Source: Streptomyces venezuelae (GTDB lineage: Bacteria; Actinomycetota; Actinomycetes; Streptomycetales; Streptomycetaceae). From it: a stretch of DNA of 64,000 bases. Where the stretch lies: contig NZ_CP029192.1 of NCBI RefSeq assembly GCF_008642315.1, forward strand, positions 1,302,001 to 1,366,000. Direction: 5' to 3'. The notes under the pieces are model-generated. The model did no database searches and was not told where the DNA came from. It saw only the letters and a program-made list of their open reading frames with translations. Positions 57,125 to 64,000 of this stretch are shown here, piece after piece. How positions within the stretch are numbered: position 1 is the stretch's first letter; every line of letters begins with the position of its first letter. A program made the translations under genes and the position numbers.

Positions 57125-58315
57125 GTGCTCACGAGACACTCGTCAGGTCCCCCACGCACCTCAGACCTCATCATCGTGGGGGCGGGAGTGGTCGGCGCCG
57201 CATGCGCCTACTACGCCGCCCGCGCCGGACTCCACGTCACCGTCGTCGACCGCGGCCCCGTCGCGGGCGGCACCACCGGGGCCGGCGAGGGCAACCTCCT
57301 CGTCTCCGACAAGGCCCCTGGCCCGGAGCTCGAACTCGCGCTCAATTCCGCCCAGTTGTGGCGCGACCTCGCCACCGAGCTCCCCGCCCGCATCGAGTAC
57401 GAGACGAAGGGCGGCGTGGTCGTCGCCTCGACCGAACCCGAGCTCACGGCGCTGCGCCGCTTCGCCGCGGAGCAGCGGCGGGCAGGCGTCGAGGCCACGG
57501 AGGTACCGGCCGACCGCCTCGCCGACCTCGAACCCCATCTCGCGCCGGGCCTGGCGGGCGGCGTCCACTATCCGCAGGACGCCCAGGTGCAGCCCGCACT
57601 CGCCGCCGCACACCTGCTGCGCGCCGCGGACGACACCGGTCACCTCACGCTCCGGCTCGGCGAGGAGGTCACCGCCGTCCTCACCGGCAGACCGGGCGAG
57701 GTGCGGGGCGTCCGGACGACGCGGCAGGGCGAGGTGTACGCGCCGCACGTGCTCAACGCCGCCGGCACGTGGGGCGGCCAACTCGCCCGTCTGGCGGGGC
57801 TGGAGCTCCCGGTGCACCCCCGGCGCGGATTCGTCCTCGTCACCGAACCGCTGCCGCGTGTGGTGCGCCACAAGGTGTACTCCGCCGAGTACGTCTCGGA
57901 CGTCGCGAGCGGTTCGGCGGGGCTGCAGACCTCGGCCGTCGTGGAGGGCACGCCCGCGGGTCCCGTGCTGATCGGGGCGAGCCGGGAGCGGGTGGGATTC
58001 GACCGGACGCTGTCGGTGGAGGCCCTGCGCCGCCTCGCGGGCCAGGCGGTACGCCTGTTCCCCGCCCTGGCGCGGGTACGGGCGATCCGCACGTACGCCG
58101 GGTTCCGCCCGTACCTGCCCGACCACCTCCCGGCGATCGGCCCCGACCCGCGCCTGCCCGGGCTGCTGCACGCATGCGGCCACGAGGGCGCGGGCATCGG
58201 CCTCGCCCCGGCCACCGGTGCGCTGATCGCCGCCATGCTGACGGGTGGTGAACTCGCCCTTGATCCGGCGCCGTTCGCGCCGGAGCGCTTCGCACACGAG
58301 GAGGCAGCGCGGTGA
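57125..58315 (+). CDS. D-hydroxyproline dehydrogenase, DAO-type FAD subunit
   Basis: FAD-dependent oxidoreductase of 396 residues of the D-amino-acid-oxidase/glycine-oxidase fold: DLIIVGAGVVGAACAYYAAR at the FAD loop and HACGHEGAGIGLAPATGALI at the C-terminus. In bacterial hydroxyproline catabolism this subunit oxidises cis-4-hydroxy-D-proline to pyrroline-4-hydroxy-2-carboxylate within a three-subunit enzyme with the next two gene products. GTG start at 57125; stop overlaps the next start (GTGA). Assignment rests on the operon. Confidence 0.88.
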   Translation: MLTRHSSGPPRTSDLIIVGAGVVGAACAYYAARAGLHVTVVDRGPVAGGTTGAGEGNLLVSDKAPGPELELALNSAQLWRDLATELPARIEYETKGGVVVASTEPELTALRRFAAEQRRAGVEATEVPADRLADLEPHLAPGLAGGVHYPQDAQVQPALAAAHLLRAADDTGHLTLRLGEEVTAVLTGRPGEVRGVRTTRQGEVYAPHVLNAAGTWGGQLARLAGLELPVHPRRGFVLVTEPLPRVVRHKVYSAEYVSDVASGSAGLQTSAVVEGTPAGPVLIGASRERVGFDRTLSVEALRRLAGQAVRLFPALARVRAIRTYAGFRPYLPDHLPAIGPDPRLPGLLHACGHEGAGIGLAPATGALIAAMLTGGELALDPAPFAPERFAHEEAAR

Positions 58316-58620
58316 AACCGACCGAGCTCGTGGGCGCCTCCCCCGGGCCGACCTTCACGATCACCTTCGACGGGCGTCAACTCGACGCGCTGCCGGGCCA
58401 GTCCGTCGCGGCCGTGCTCTGGTCGGTGGGCATCCTCTCCTGGCGTACCACGAGGGGTGGCGGGCGGCCTCGCGGGGCGTTCTGCGGCATCGGCCAGTGC
58501 TACGACTGCCTCGCCACCGTCAACGGCGCCCCCAACAGGCGCGCCTGCCTGGTCACGGCCCGCCCCGGCGACACGGTCATGACGCAGGAGGGGAACGGTC
58601 ATGCCGGGTTCGAGGACTGA
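58312..58620 (+). CDS. D-hydroxyproline dehydrogenase, [2Fe-2S] small subunit
   Basis: Protein of 102 residues with the plant-type ferredoxin domain seen in the small subunit of hydrogen cyanide synthase/opine oxidase-like enzymes. The cluster cysteines are in GAFCGIGQCYDCLATV and the later RRACL. It relays electrons between the FAD subunits. The GTG start overlaps the previous stop and its end overlaps the next gene by 20 nt, so the three subunits are translationally coupled. Confidence 0.9.
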   Translation: MKPTELVGASPGPTFTITFDGRQLDALPGQSVAAVLWSVGILSWRTTRGGGRPRGAFCGIGQCYDCLATVNGAPNRRACLVTARPGDTVMTQEGNGHAGFED

Positions 58621-60223
58621 CACCGCGCGTCCAGGTGACGCGGCCATGGGCGATGAAGCGCAGCCCGAGCACGAGTCGCACGATCTCGCCGTGATCGGCG
58701 CCGGGCCCGCGGGCCTCGCCGGCACCGCGACCGCCGCTGAACTCGGCCTTTCCGTAGCCCTGTTGGACTCGGCACCGCAACCGGGCGGCCAGTTCTACCG
58801 GCACCCCGCACCGGCCACCCGCGCCACCCGACCCGAAGCCCTGCACCACGACTGGCAGGCCTTCACCGACCTGCGCGACCGACTGCGGACCGGCGCCCGC
58901 CGAGGAAACGTCACCTGCCTCTTCGACCACCACGTCTGGACGGTGACGCGGCAGGCCGAGAACGACTGGACCGTCCACGCGCTGACCGGTGCCACCGATG
59001 CACCTGGCGAGCACGGCGACAACCAGCGGCCGGTACAGGTGCGGGCGCGCGCGATCCTCCTGGCGACCGGCTCGTACGAGAGACACCTCCCCTTCCCCGG
59101 CTGGACACTGCCCGGCGTCGTCGGCGCGGGCGGCGCCCAGGCGATGCTGAAGTCCGGACTCGTCCTGCCCGGCAGACGCGTGGTGGTCGCCGGCAGCGGC
59201 CCGCTCCTGCTCGCCGCGGCAGGATCGCTCGTCACGGCCGGGGCCGAGGTGCCCGAACTGATCGAGGCCTCCTCGTACTTCGGATACGCACGTCACCCGC
59301 GCGCACTCGCCACCCAGCCCCACAAGCTGACGGAAGGCGCACACCACGCCAAGGCCTTGCTGCGCCACCGGGTCCGCCCACGCACGCGCCACGCGGTCAC
59401 CGAGGCGCACGGCACGGACCGCGTGGCGGCGGTGACGGTCTCCCGCCTCGACCACGAGTGGCGTCCGATACCGGGAACGGAACGGCGGATCGACTGCGAC
59501 GCCCTGGCCGTCGGCCACGGACTCATCCCGCAGATCGACCTGGCGACCGGCCTGGGCTGCACGACGCGCCGCACCGCCGATGGCACGTACGCCCTGGCGC
59601 TGAGCCCGCTGCAGGAGACATCGCTGCACGGTCTGTGGTCTGCGGGCGAAACCTCGGGCGTGGGCGGCGCGCAACAGGCGATGGTCGAGGGTGAGTTGGC
59701 CGCTCTGGCCGTGGCCTCCCGGCTGACCGCCCGGCGCCCTGCCCCACTCTCGCGTCTGCGTTCCCTGCGCCGCCGCCGCGACCGCATGAACGCCTTCGCC
59801 GACGCCATGGCCGTCACCCACGCGCCCGGGCACGGCTGGACACGGTGGCTCACCGACGAGACCGATGTCTGCCGCTGCGAGGAGGTCCCGGCGGGCCGGA
59901 TCCGCGAAGCCGTCACGGACTACGGCGCCCGGGACGCACGCTCCGTGAAACTGCTGACCCGGGCGGGCATGGGCTGGTGCCAGGGCCGCGTGTGCGGATG
60001 GGCCGCGTCGTGCCTGGCGTCGCCCCGGGCATCGCCCCTCCCGCCGCCGGGTGCGGTCTTGGCGGATGCCCCCGCGGAGCCCGGCTCGGACGGCCGGGCG
60101 AGCTCCGGCCCCGACCGACGCTTGCTGGCCACACCGGTCCCTCTGGGCGTCCTGGCCGACCGGACCACCCCGGAACCACAGCCTCCCTCCCCCCTCCCTC
60201 CGACCGAAGGGCAGCCGTCATGA
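58601..60223 (+). CDS. D-hydroxyproline dehydrogenase, pyridine nucleotide-disulphide-type subunit
   Basis: Protein of 540 residues, HcnB/OoxA-like. A Rossmann FAD loop LAVIGAGPAGLAGTATAAEL begins the chain; AILLATGSYERHLPFPGW and VVVAGSGPLLLAAAGSLV form the central NAD-like domain. At the C-terminus cysteines in DVCRCEEVPAG and GMGWCQGRVCG form a BFD-type [2Fe-2S] site. A Pro-rich tail of about 70 residues after this site is unusual. ATG at 58601, 20 nt inside the previous gene; its stop overlaps the next ATG (ATGA). Confidence 0.9.
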   Translation: MPGSRTDTARPGDAAMGDEAQPEHESHDLAVIGAGPAGLAGTATAAELGLSVALLDSAPQPGGQFYRHPAPATRATRPEALHHDWQAFTDLRDRLRTGARRGNVTCLFDHHVWTVTRQAENDWTVHALTGATDAPGEHGDNQRPVQVRARAILLATGSYERHLPFPGWTLPGVVGAGGAQAMLKSGLVLPGRRVVVAGSGPLLLAAAGSLVTAGAEVPELIEASSYFGYARHPRALATQPHKLTEGAHHAKALLRHRVRPRTRHAVTEAHGTDRVAAVTVSRLDHEWRPIPGTERRIDCDALAVGHGLIPQIDLATGLGCTTRRTADGTYALALSPLQETSLHGLWSAGETSGVGGAQQAMVEGELAALAVASRLTARRPAPLSRLRSLRRRRDRMNAFADAMAVTHAPGHGWTRWLTDETDVCRCEEVPAGRIREAVTDYGARDARSVKLLTRAGMGWCQGRVCGWAASCLASPRASPLPPPGAVLADAPAEPGSDGRASSGPDRRLLATPVPLGVLADRTTPEPQPPSPLPPTEGQPS

Positions 60224-61128
60224 CCGCCGGAAACTGGACCACCGACCGCCCCTGGCGCGGCATCATGGTCGCCACCGCGCTCCCCCTGCGCGAGGACCTC
60301 TCCATCGACTACGACGCCTACGCCGAGCACGTCGGCCACCTCATCGGCAACGGCTGCGACGGCGTCGTACCGAACGGCTCCCTCGGCGAGTACCAGACCC
60401 TCACCGACGACGAACGCGCCCGCGTCGTCCGCACCGCGGTCGAGGCCGCGGGCGACGGCGCCCGCGTGATGCCGGGCGTCGCCGCGTACGGCAGCGCGGA
60501 GTCCCGCCGCTGGGCCGAACACGCGGCGGAGGCGGGCTGCGGCTCCGTGCTCCTCCTGCCGCCGAACACCTACCGCGCCGACGAAGCGGCCGTACGTTCC
60601 CACTACGCCGAGGTCGCCGGGGCCGGCCTGCCCGTGGTCGCGTACAACAACCCTCTCGACACCCGTGTCGACCTGACCCCCGACCTGCTGGCCCGGCTGC
60701 ACGGCGACGGCACCGTCGTGGCAGTGAAGGAGTTCTCGGGCGACGTCCGCAGGGCGTACGAGATCGCTGAACTAGCCCCGGATCTTGACCTGTTGATCGG
60801 TGCCGACGACGTCCTGCTCGAACTCGCCCTCGCGGGCGCCGTCGGCTGGATCGCCGGGTACCCGAACGCCTTCCCCGCCACCTGCGCGGAGCTCTACGAC
60901 GCCGCCCGCGCGCACGACTTGGCGACGGCACTCCCCCTCTACCGTTCGCTGCACCCGCTCCTGCGCCAGGACTCCAAGACGGAGTTCGTGCAGTCCATCA
61001 AGTTGTCGATGGACATCGTGGGCCGCCGCGGCGGCCCGACACGGCCTCCGCGCTCCCCGCTGTCCGGCGCCACGGAGGCGCTGGTGCGGTCGGCCACGGA
61101 GAAGGCGATGGCAGCGGGCCACCGCTGA
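60220..61128 (+). CDS. Pyrroline-4-hydroxy-2-carboxylate deaminase, DHDPS family
   Basis: Class I aldolase-fold protein of 302 residues. GxxGE-type PNGSLGEYQTL, the Tyr in VVAYNNPLDT and the Schiff-base lysine in VVAVKEFSGD mark the dihydrodipicolinate synthase/NAL superfamily. In this operon it should convert pyrroline-4-hydroxy-2-carboxylate to 2-oxoglutarate semialdehyde and ammonia. ATG overlaps the preceding stop. A separate DapA for lysine synthesis is expected elsewhere in the genome. Confidence 0.88.
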   Translation: MTAGNWTTDRPWRGIMVATALPLREDLSIDYDAYAEHVGHLIGNGCDGVVPNGSLGEYQTLTDDERARVVRTAVEAAGDGARVMPGVAAYGSAESRRWAEHAAEAGCGSVLLLPPNTYRADEAAVRSHYAEVAGAGLPVVAYNNPLDTRVDLTPDLLARLHGDGTVVAVKEFSGDVRRAYEIAELAPDLDLLIGADDVLLELALAGAVGWIAGYPNAFPATCAELYDAARAHDLATALPLYRSLHPLLRQDSKTEFVQSIKLSMDIVGRRGGPTRPPRSPLSGATEALVRSATEKAMAAGHR

Positions 61129-61170
61129 CCGCCACAGGTTCCCGCCCGACAACCGGAGGGAGAAACTCCC

Positions 61171-62175
61171 ATGCGTACCCGTCACGTGTTCCACGCCGTC
61201 GACTCACACACCGAGGGCATGCCCACCCGTGTGATCACCGGCGGCGTCGGCGTGATTCCGGGCACCACCATGGCCGACCGCAGACTGCACTTCATCGAGC
61301 ACATGGACCACCTGCGCACGCTCCTGATGTACGAGCCGCGCGGCCACTCCGCGATGAGCGGCGCCATCCTCCAGCCCCCGACGCGCCCCGACGCCGACTA
61401 CGGAGTCCTCTACATCGAGGTGTCCGGGCTCCTCCCGATGTGCGGCCACGGCACGATCGGCGTGGCGACCGTCCTGGTCGAGACGGGAATGGTGCAGGTC
61501 ACCGAGCCGGTCACGACGGTCCGCCTGGACACGCCCGCGGGCCTGGTCGCCGTCGATGTCCAGGTGTCCGACGGCGCCGCCACCTCGGCGACGCTCACCA
61601 ACGTCCCCGCGTTCTGCGTCGCCCTGGACCGCAAGGTCGAGGTCCCGGGGCACGGCACGGTGACGTACGACCTGGCCTACGGCGGAAACTTCTACGCCTT
61701 CGTGCAGCTCGACGCGCTGGGGTTGCCGTTCGACCGCTCCCGCAAGGACGGCCTGCTCGCGGCGGGGCTCGCCGTCATGGACGCGATCAACGCGTCACCG
61801 GACCGCCCGACCCACCCCGAACAGCCGGACATCAGCGGAGTCAAACACGTGTACCTGGCCGCGCCCGGCTCGGACGCCCGCCGCTCCCGGCACGCCATGG
61901 CCATCCACCCGGGCTGGTTCGACCGCTCACCGTGCGGGACGGGCACGTCCGCGCGGATGGCGCAGCTGCACGCCCGCGGCGAACTCCCGCTGGACCGCGA
62001 CTTCGTCAACGAGTCGTTCATCGGCACGGAGTTCACTGGCCGACTGGTGGCGGAGACGGAGGTGGCCGGTCGGCCCGCGGTCGTGCCCCGCATCACCGGC
62101 CGCGCCTGGATCACGGGCACGGCCCAGTACTTCCTTGACCCCGACGACCCCTTCCCCGCAGGGTTCACTCTCTGA
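61171..62175 (+). CDS. 4-Hydroxyproline 2-epimerase (proline racemase family)
   Basis: Protein of 334 residues that interconverts trans-4-hydroxy-L-proline and cis-4-hydroxy-D-proline. Both catalytic cysteines are present: LLPMCGHGTIG and RSPCGTGTSARMA. A Thr at the first Cys would mark a 3-hydroxyproline dehydratase instead, so epimerase (or proline racemase) is supported. ATG 61171 follows GGAGGGAGAA. It starts the pathway: epimerase, then dehydrogenase, then deaminase. Confidence 0.94.
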   Translation: MRTRHVFHAVDSHTEGMPTRVITGGVGVIPGTTMADRRLHFIEHMDHLRTLLMYEPRGHSAMSGAILQPPTRPDADYGVLYIEVSGLLPMCGHGTIGVATVLVETGMVQVTEPVTTVRLDTPAGLVAVDVQVSDGAATSATLTNVPAFCVALDRKVEVPGHGTVTYDLAYGGNFYAFVQLDALGLPFDRSRKDGLLAAGLAVMDAINASPDRPTHPEQPDISGVKHVYLAAPGSDARRSRHAMAIHPGWFDRSPCGTGTSARMAQLHARGELPLDRDFVNESFIGTEFTGRLVAETEVAGRPAVVPRITGRAWITGTAQYFLDPDDPFPAGFTL

Positions 62176-62207
62176 CCTCGACTGTCCCCCGCCCCCCAAC
62201 TGGCAAC

Positions 62208-62219
62208 GTGACATTGTAC
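62208..62219 (+). promoter_or_regulatory. Shared motif GTGACATTGTAC upstream of gntR
   Basis: GTGACATTGTAC lies 33 bp after the epimerase stop and 43 bp before the gntR start. It matches 10 of 12 bases of the collagenase-upstream copy (54861-54872) and 9 of 12 of the copy at 57109-57120. The inner ACATTGT is a perfect odd-length palindrome. Confidence 0.45.
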
Positions 62220-62262
62220 TTTGGTGATCCGCGCGGGCGCGGGTACCACCGGAGGGGACACC

Positions 62263-62925
62263 ATGGGGCACCTGAAGCAGAAGAACCTCATCACCACCAG
62301 GGAGCGGCTGCGCGACCAGGTCGGCCACGCACTGCGCGCCGCCCTGATCTCGGGCGAGCTGCGCCCCGGCGAGATCTACTCCGCGCCCGGCCTGGCCGAG
62401 GACTTCGGCATCTCGGCGACGCCCGTGCGCGAGGCGATGCTCGACCTGGCCCGCGAAGGACTGGTCGAACCGGTCCGCAACAAGGGCTTCCGGGTCACGG
62501 AGGTGAACGAACGCGACCTCGACCAGTACACGGAGATCCGCGCCCTGATCGAGATCCCCATGATCGGCCGCATCACGCGCACCGCCGCGAAGGAGGACCT
62601 GGAGGTGCTGCGGCCGATCGCCGAGGAGATCGTGCGGGCCGCCCGCGACCACGACCTCATCGCCTACCTGGAGGCCGACCGGCGGTTCCATCTCTCGCTC
62701 CTCGCCCTCTCGGGCAACGAACGGCTGGTCGAAACGGTCGGCGACCTCCGCAAGCGCTCCCGCCTCTACGGCCTGACGGCTCTCGACGAGCGCGACCAGC
62801 TGACCCCATCCGCACAGGAGCACATCGAACTCCTCGACCTGATGCTGGCGGGCGACGCCAAGGGGGCGGAGAAGTGCATGGCGCGACACCTGGGCCACGT
62901 ACGGTCACTGTGGGCCACGACCTGA
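62263..62925 (+). CDS. GntR-family (FadR subfamily) regulator of hydroxyproline genes
   Basis: Regulator of 220 residues. Winged HTH at residues about 10-75 (ALRAALISGELRPGEIYSAP then GLAEDFGISATPVREAMLDL), followed by an all-helical FCD effector domain with metal-binding-type His and Asp residues (EADRRFHLSLLALSGN, EHIELLDLML, ARHLGHVR). FCD-type GntR proteins sense carboxylates. ATG at 62263 follows GGAGGGG. As the last gene of the operon region it probably senses hydroxyproline or a pathway intermediate. Confidence 0.9.
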   Translation: MGHLKQKNLITTRERLRDQVGHALRAALISGELRPGEIYSAPGLAEDFGISATPVREAMLDLAREGLVEPVRNKGFRVTEVNERDLDQYTEIRALIEIPMIGRITRTAAKEDLEVLRPIAEEIVRAARDHDLIAYLEADRRFHLSLLALSGNERLVETVGDLRKRSRLYGLTALDERDQLTPSAQEHIELLDLMLAGDAKGAEKCMARHLGHVRSLWATT

Positions 62926-62944
62926 ACGGACCACGGCTAACAAA

Positions 62945-62977
62945 AATGGTGCCGACCGGAATCCGGTCGGCACCATT
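62945..62977 (-). terminator. Intrinsic terminator of tRNA-Leu
   Basis: Perfect 15-bp stem with arms AATGGTGCCGACCGG and its complement and a 3-nt loop. On the minus strand it is followed by a run TTTTTG, so it reads as a canonical rho-independent terminator 24 bp downstream of the tRNA-Leu gene. It can also stop gntR transcription from the other side. Confidence 0.85.
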
Positions 62978-63000
62978 CGGTGTCCTGCTGTACTGCTCTG

Positions 63001-63085
63001 TGTCCGAGGGGGGACTTGAACCCCCACGCCCGATAAAGGGCACTAGCACCTCAAGCTAGCGCGTCTGCCATTCCGCCACCCGGAC
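63001..63085 (-). tRNA. tRNA-Leu, anticodon GAG
   Basis: 85-nt class II tRNA. Acceptor arms GTCCGGG and CTCGGAC pair with one G-T; the D-arm begins TGGCGGAATGGCAGACGC; the anticodon arm is CTAGC-TTGAGGT-GCTAG with anticodon GAG; a long variable arm (TGCCC...GGGCG) is typical of leucine tRNA; the T arm is GGGGGTTCAAGTCCCCC. CCA is not encoded. It decodes CUC/CUU leucine codons. Confidence 0.97.
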
Positions 63086-63226
63086 TAGGTGTCTGCCGCC
63101 GTGCGGGGTGTTCCCCGCGGCGACATGGACAACAATACCAAGGTTTCGGAGTGCCTTTCACCTGCGTATCCACCCGCCCACGGCGGGATGCGCGGCGGAG
63201 GCCGCCCGCCCGCCTACAGTCTCACC

Positions 63227-64000
63227 ATGAGTGACGGGTTGATTACCGGTACGGGTGGGCGGCTCGGCGACGTGAAGGTGCGCCGCCCCCGGATGCTGTC
63301 CCCTCTCCGCGAGCACCTTCGGGACACCATGTGGTTCGCGCCGACGGCCGGGCTCCTGGGGTCCATGCTCCTGTGGTGGGGCGCGGCGGAGCTGGACGCG
63401 GGGATCGTCACGTCGCTGCGGGATGCCGGTGACTACGACGGCATCAAGGAGCTGATGGGCATCGCCGACGACGCGAAGGCGGTGATCAGCACCATCGGCA
63501 GCGCCATGATGACCTTCATCGGTGTCGTCTTCAGCATCTCGCTCGTGGCCGTGCAGATGGCGAGCGGGCAGTTCAGCCCGCGTGTGGTGCGGCTCTACGT
63601 ACGGTCCCGCATCACCAAGATCACGCTCACTGTCTTCATGGCGACGTTCCTCTTCTCCCTGCTGACGCTGACCTCCTTCGACAGCGAGCGGGACCCCCGG
63701 CTCCTGACGAGCGTGCCGCTGGTCGAGTCGGTGCTCGCGATGGTCATGGTGCTGCTGAGCCTCCTGCTGTTCGTGGCGTACGTGAACGGGACGGTCCGGA
63801 TGATGCGGATCGGCTTCGTGATCGACAGGATCGCCCGCGAGTCGTTCCGGGTGGCCATGAAGCAGCCGACGGAGCTTCCGGTGGACACGGCAGGGCTCGG
63901 CCCGGAGACCGCCCGTGTCACGCATCTCGGCCGGGCGGGCGTACTGCGGGACGTGAACATCGCTCGCGCCGTACGGGCGGCTCGGCGCCAGGGGGTCGTG
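63227..64000 (+). CDS. DUF2254 membrane protein, 5' part
   Basis: The first 258 codons of a predicted membrane protein of the DUF2254 family; the gene runs past the window edge. Four hydrophobic helices are visible (GLLGSMLLWWGAAEL, MMTFIGVVFSISLVAVQ, TVFMATFLFSLLTLTSF, VLAMVMVLLSLLLFVAY), with QMASGQFSPRVVRLY between, the family's conserved loop. Physiological role unknown. ATG at 63227. It lies 141 bp from the tRNA-Leu gene and reads away from it. Confidence 0.88.
   Translation, partial: MSDGLITGTGGRLGDVKVRRPRMLSPLREHLRDTMWFAPTAGLLGSMLLWWGAAELDAGIVTSLRDAGDYDGIKELMGIADDAKAVISTIGSAMMTFIGVVFSISLVAVQMASGQFSPRVVRLYVRSRITKITLTVFMATFLFSLLTLTSFDSERDPRLLTSVPLVESVLAMVMVLLSLLLFVAYVNGTVRMMRIGFVIDRIARESFRVAMKQPTELPVDTAGLGPETARVTHLGRAGVLRDVNIARAVRAARRQGVV

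Overview
The window is chromosomal DNA of a Streptomyces or a very close relative. The evidence is GC-rich DNA with strong third-position G/C bias, frequent GTG starts, GTGA/ATGA stop-start overlaps, Tat- and Sec-exported enzymes, a streptomycete-type cholesterol oxidase, a GH18 chitinase with the streptomycete direct-repeat promoter, and the short dispersed repeat containing GCGCAGTTCCCCGCGC at three gene ends. I see no transposase, integrase, phage gene, CRISPR array or rRNA. The only RNA gene recognised is a tRNA-Leu(GAG) near the right end.

Layout. 1-15.2 kb is mixed housekeeping and accessory: an archaeal/rickettsial-lineage valyl-tRNA synthetase, a Tat-exported phospholipase C, a Mg2+ P-type ATPase, a serine beta-lactamase-fold esterase, a DinB-like protein, PPK2, a quinone-oxidoreductase-like MDR enzyme, a GNAT protein, an FBP/FusB-like zinc protein, a thioredoxin-like ferredoxin and a GH4 glycosidase. 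16.1-21 kb carries a putative L-carnitine to glycine betaine operon (beta-keto acid cleavage enzyme, carnitine dehydrogenase, thioesterase) led by an unusual XRE-TetR double-HTH regulator, with a metabolite:H+ symporter next to it. 21-34 kb holds a TrkA-type ion channel, chitinase, metallophosphoesterase, an orphan cytochrome b (qcrB paralogue), a GAF/PucR-type regulator with an MFS transporter, cholesterol oxidase, and a DapB-like/AhpD-like pair. 34-41.6 kb has a large LuxR-type ATPase regulator, a polyprenyl diphosphate synthase, a divergent carbamoyltransferase, a 3-hydroxybutyrate-type SDR and a small secreted protein.

42.0-50.7 kb is the part I consider most novel: a tightly packed operon behind a clear promoter encoding a radical SAM protein, an alpha/beta-hydrolase fused to a DegT-type PLP aminotransferase, an ALDH-fold LuxC-like reductase, a LuxE/phenylacetate-CoA-ligase-like adenylating enzyme and a phytanoyl-CoA-dioxygenase-like Fe/2OG enzyme, converging on a Gfo/Idh oxidoreductase and a zinc alcohol dehydrogenase. 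It has no PKS, NRPS or terpene cyclase. Its logic (carboxylate activation and reduction to an aldehyde, transamination, redox and hydroxylation tailoring) suggests a small, undescribed biosynthetic pathway; the product is unknown.

50.9-62.9 kb looks like a scavenging region: a GH3 beta-N-acetylhexosaminidase behind a DasR-like site, a secreted M9 collagenase, an MFS/AraC pair, and a complete 4-hydroxyproline upper pathway (three-subunit D-hydroxyproline dehydrogenase, pyrroline-4-hydroxy-2-carboxylate deaminase, 4-hydroxyproline epimerase, GntR regulator). Collagen is the main natural source of hydroxyproline, so secreted collagenase next to hydroxyproline catabolism makes biological sense. 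A 12-15 bp motif recurs upstream of the collagenase, the first dehydrogenase gene and the GntR gene. The window ends with tRNA-Leu, its terminator and the start of a DUF2254 membrane protein that runs off the edge.
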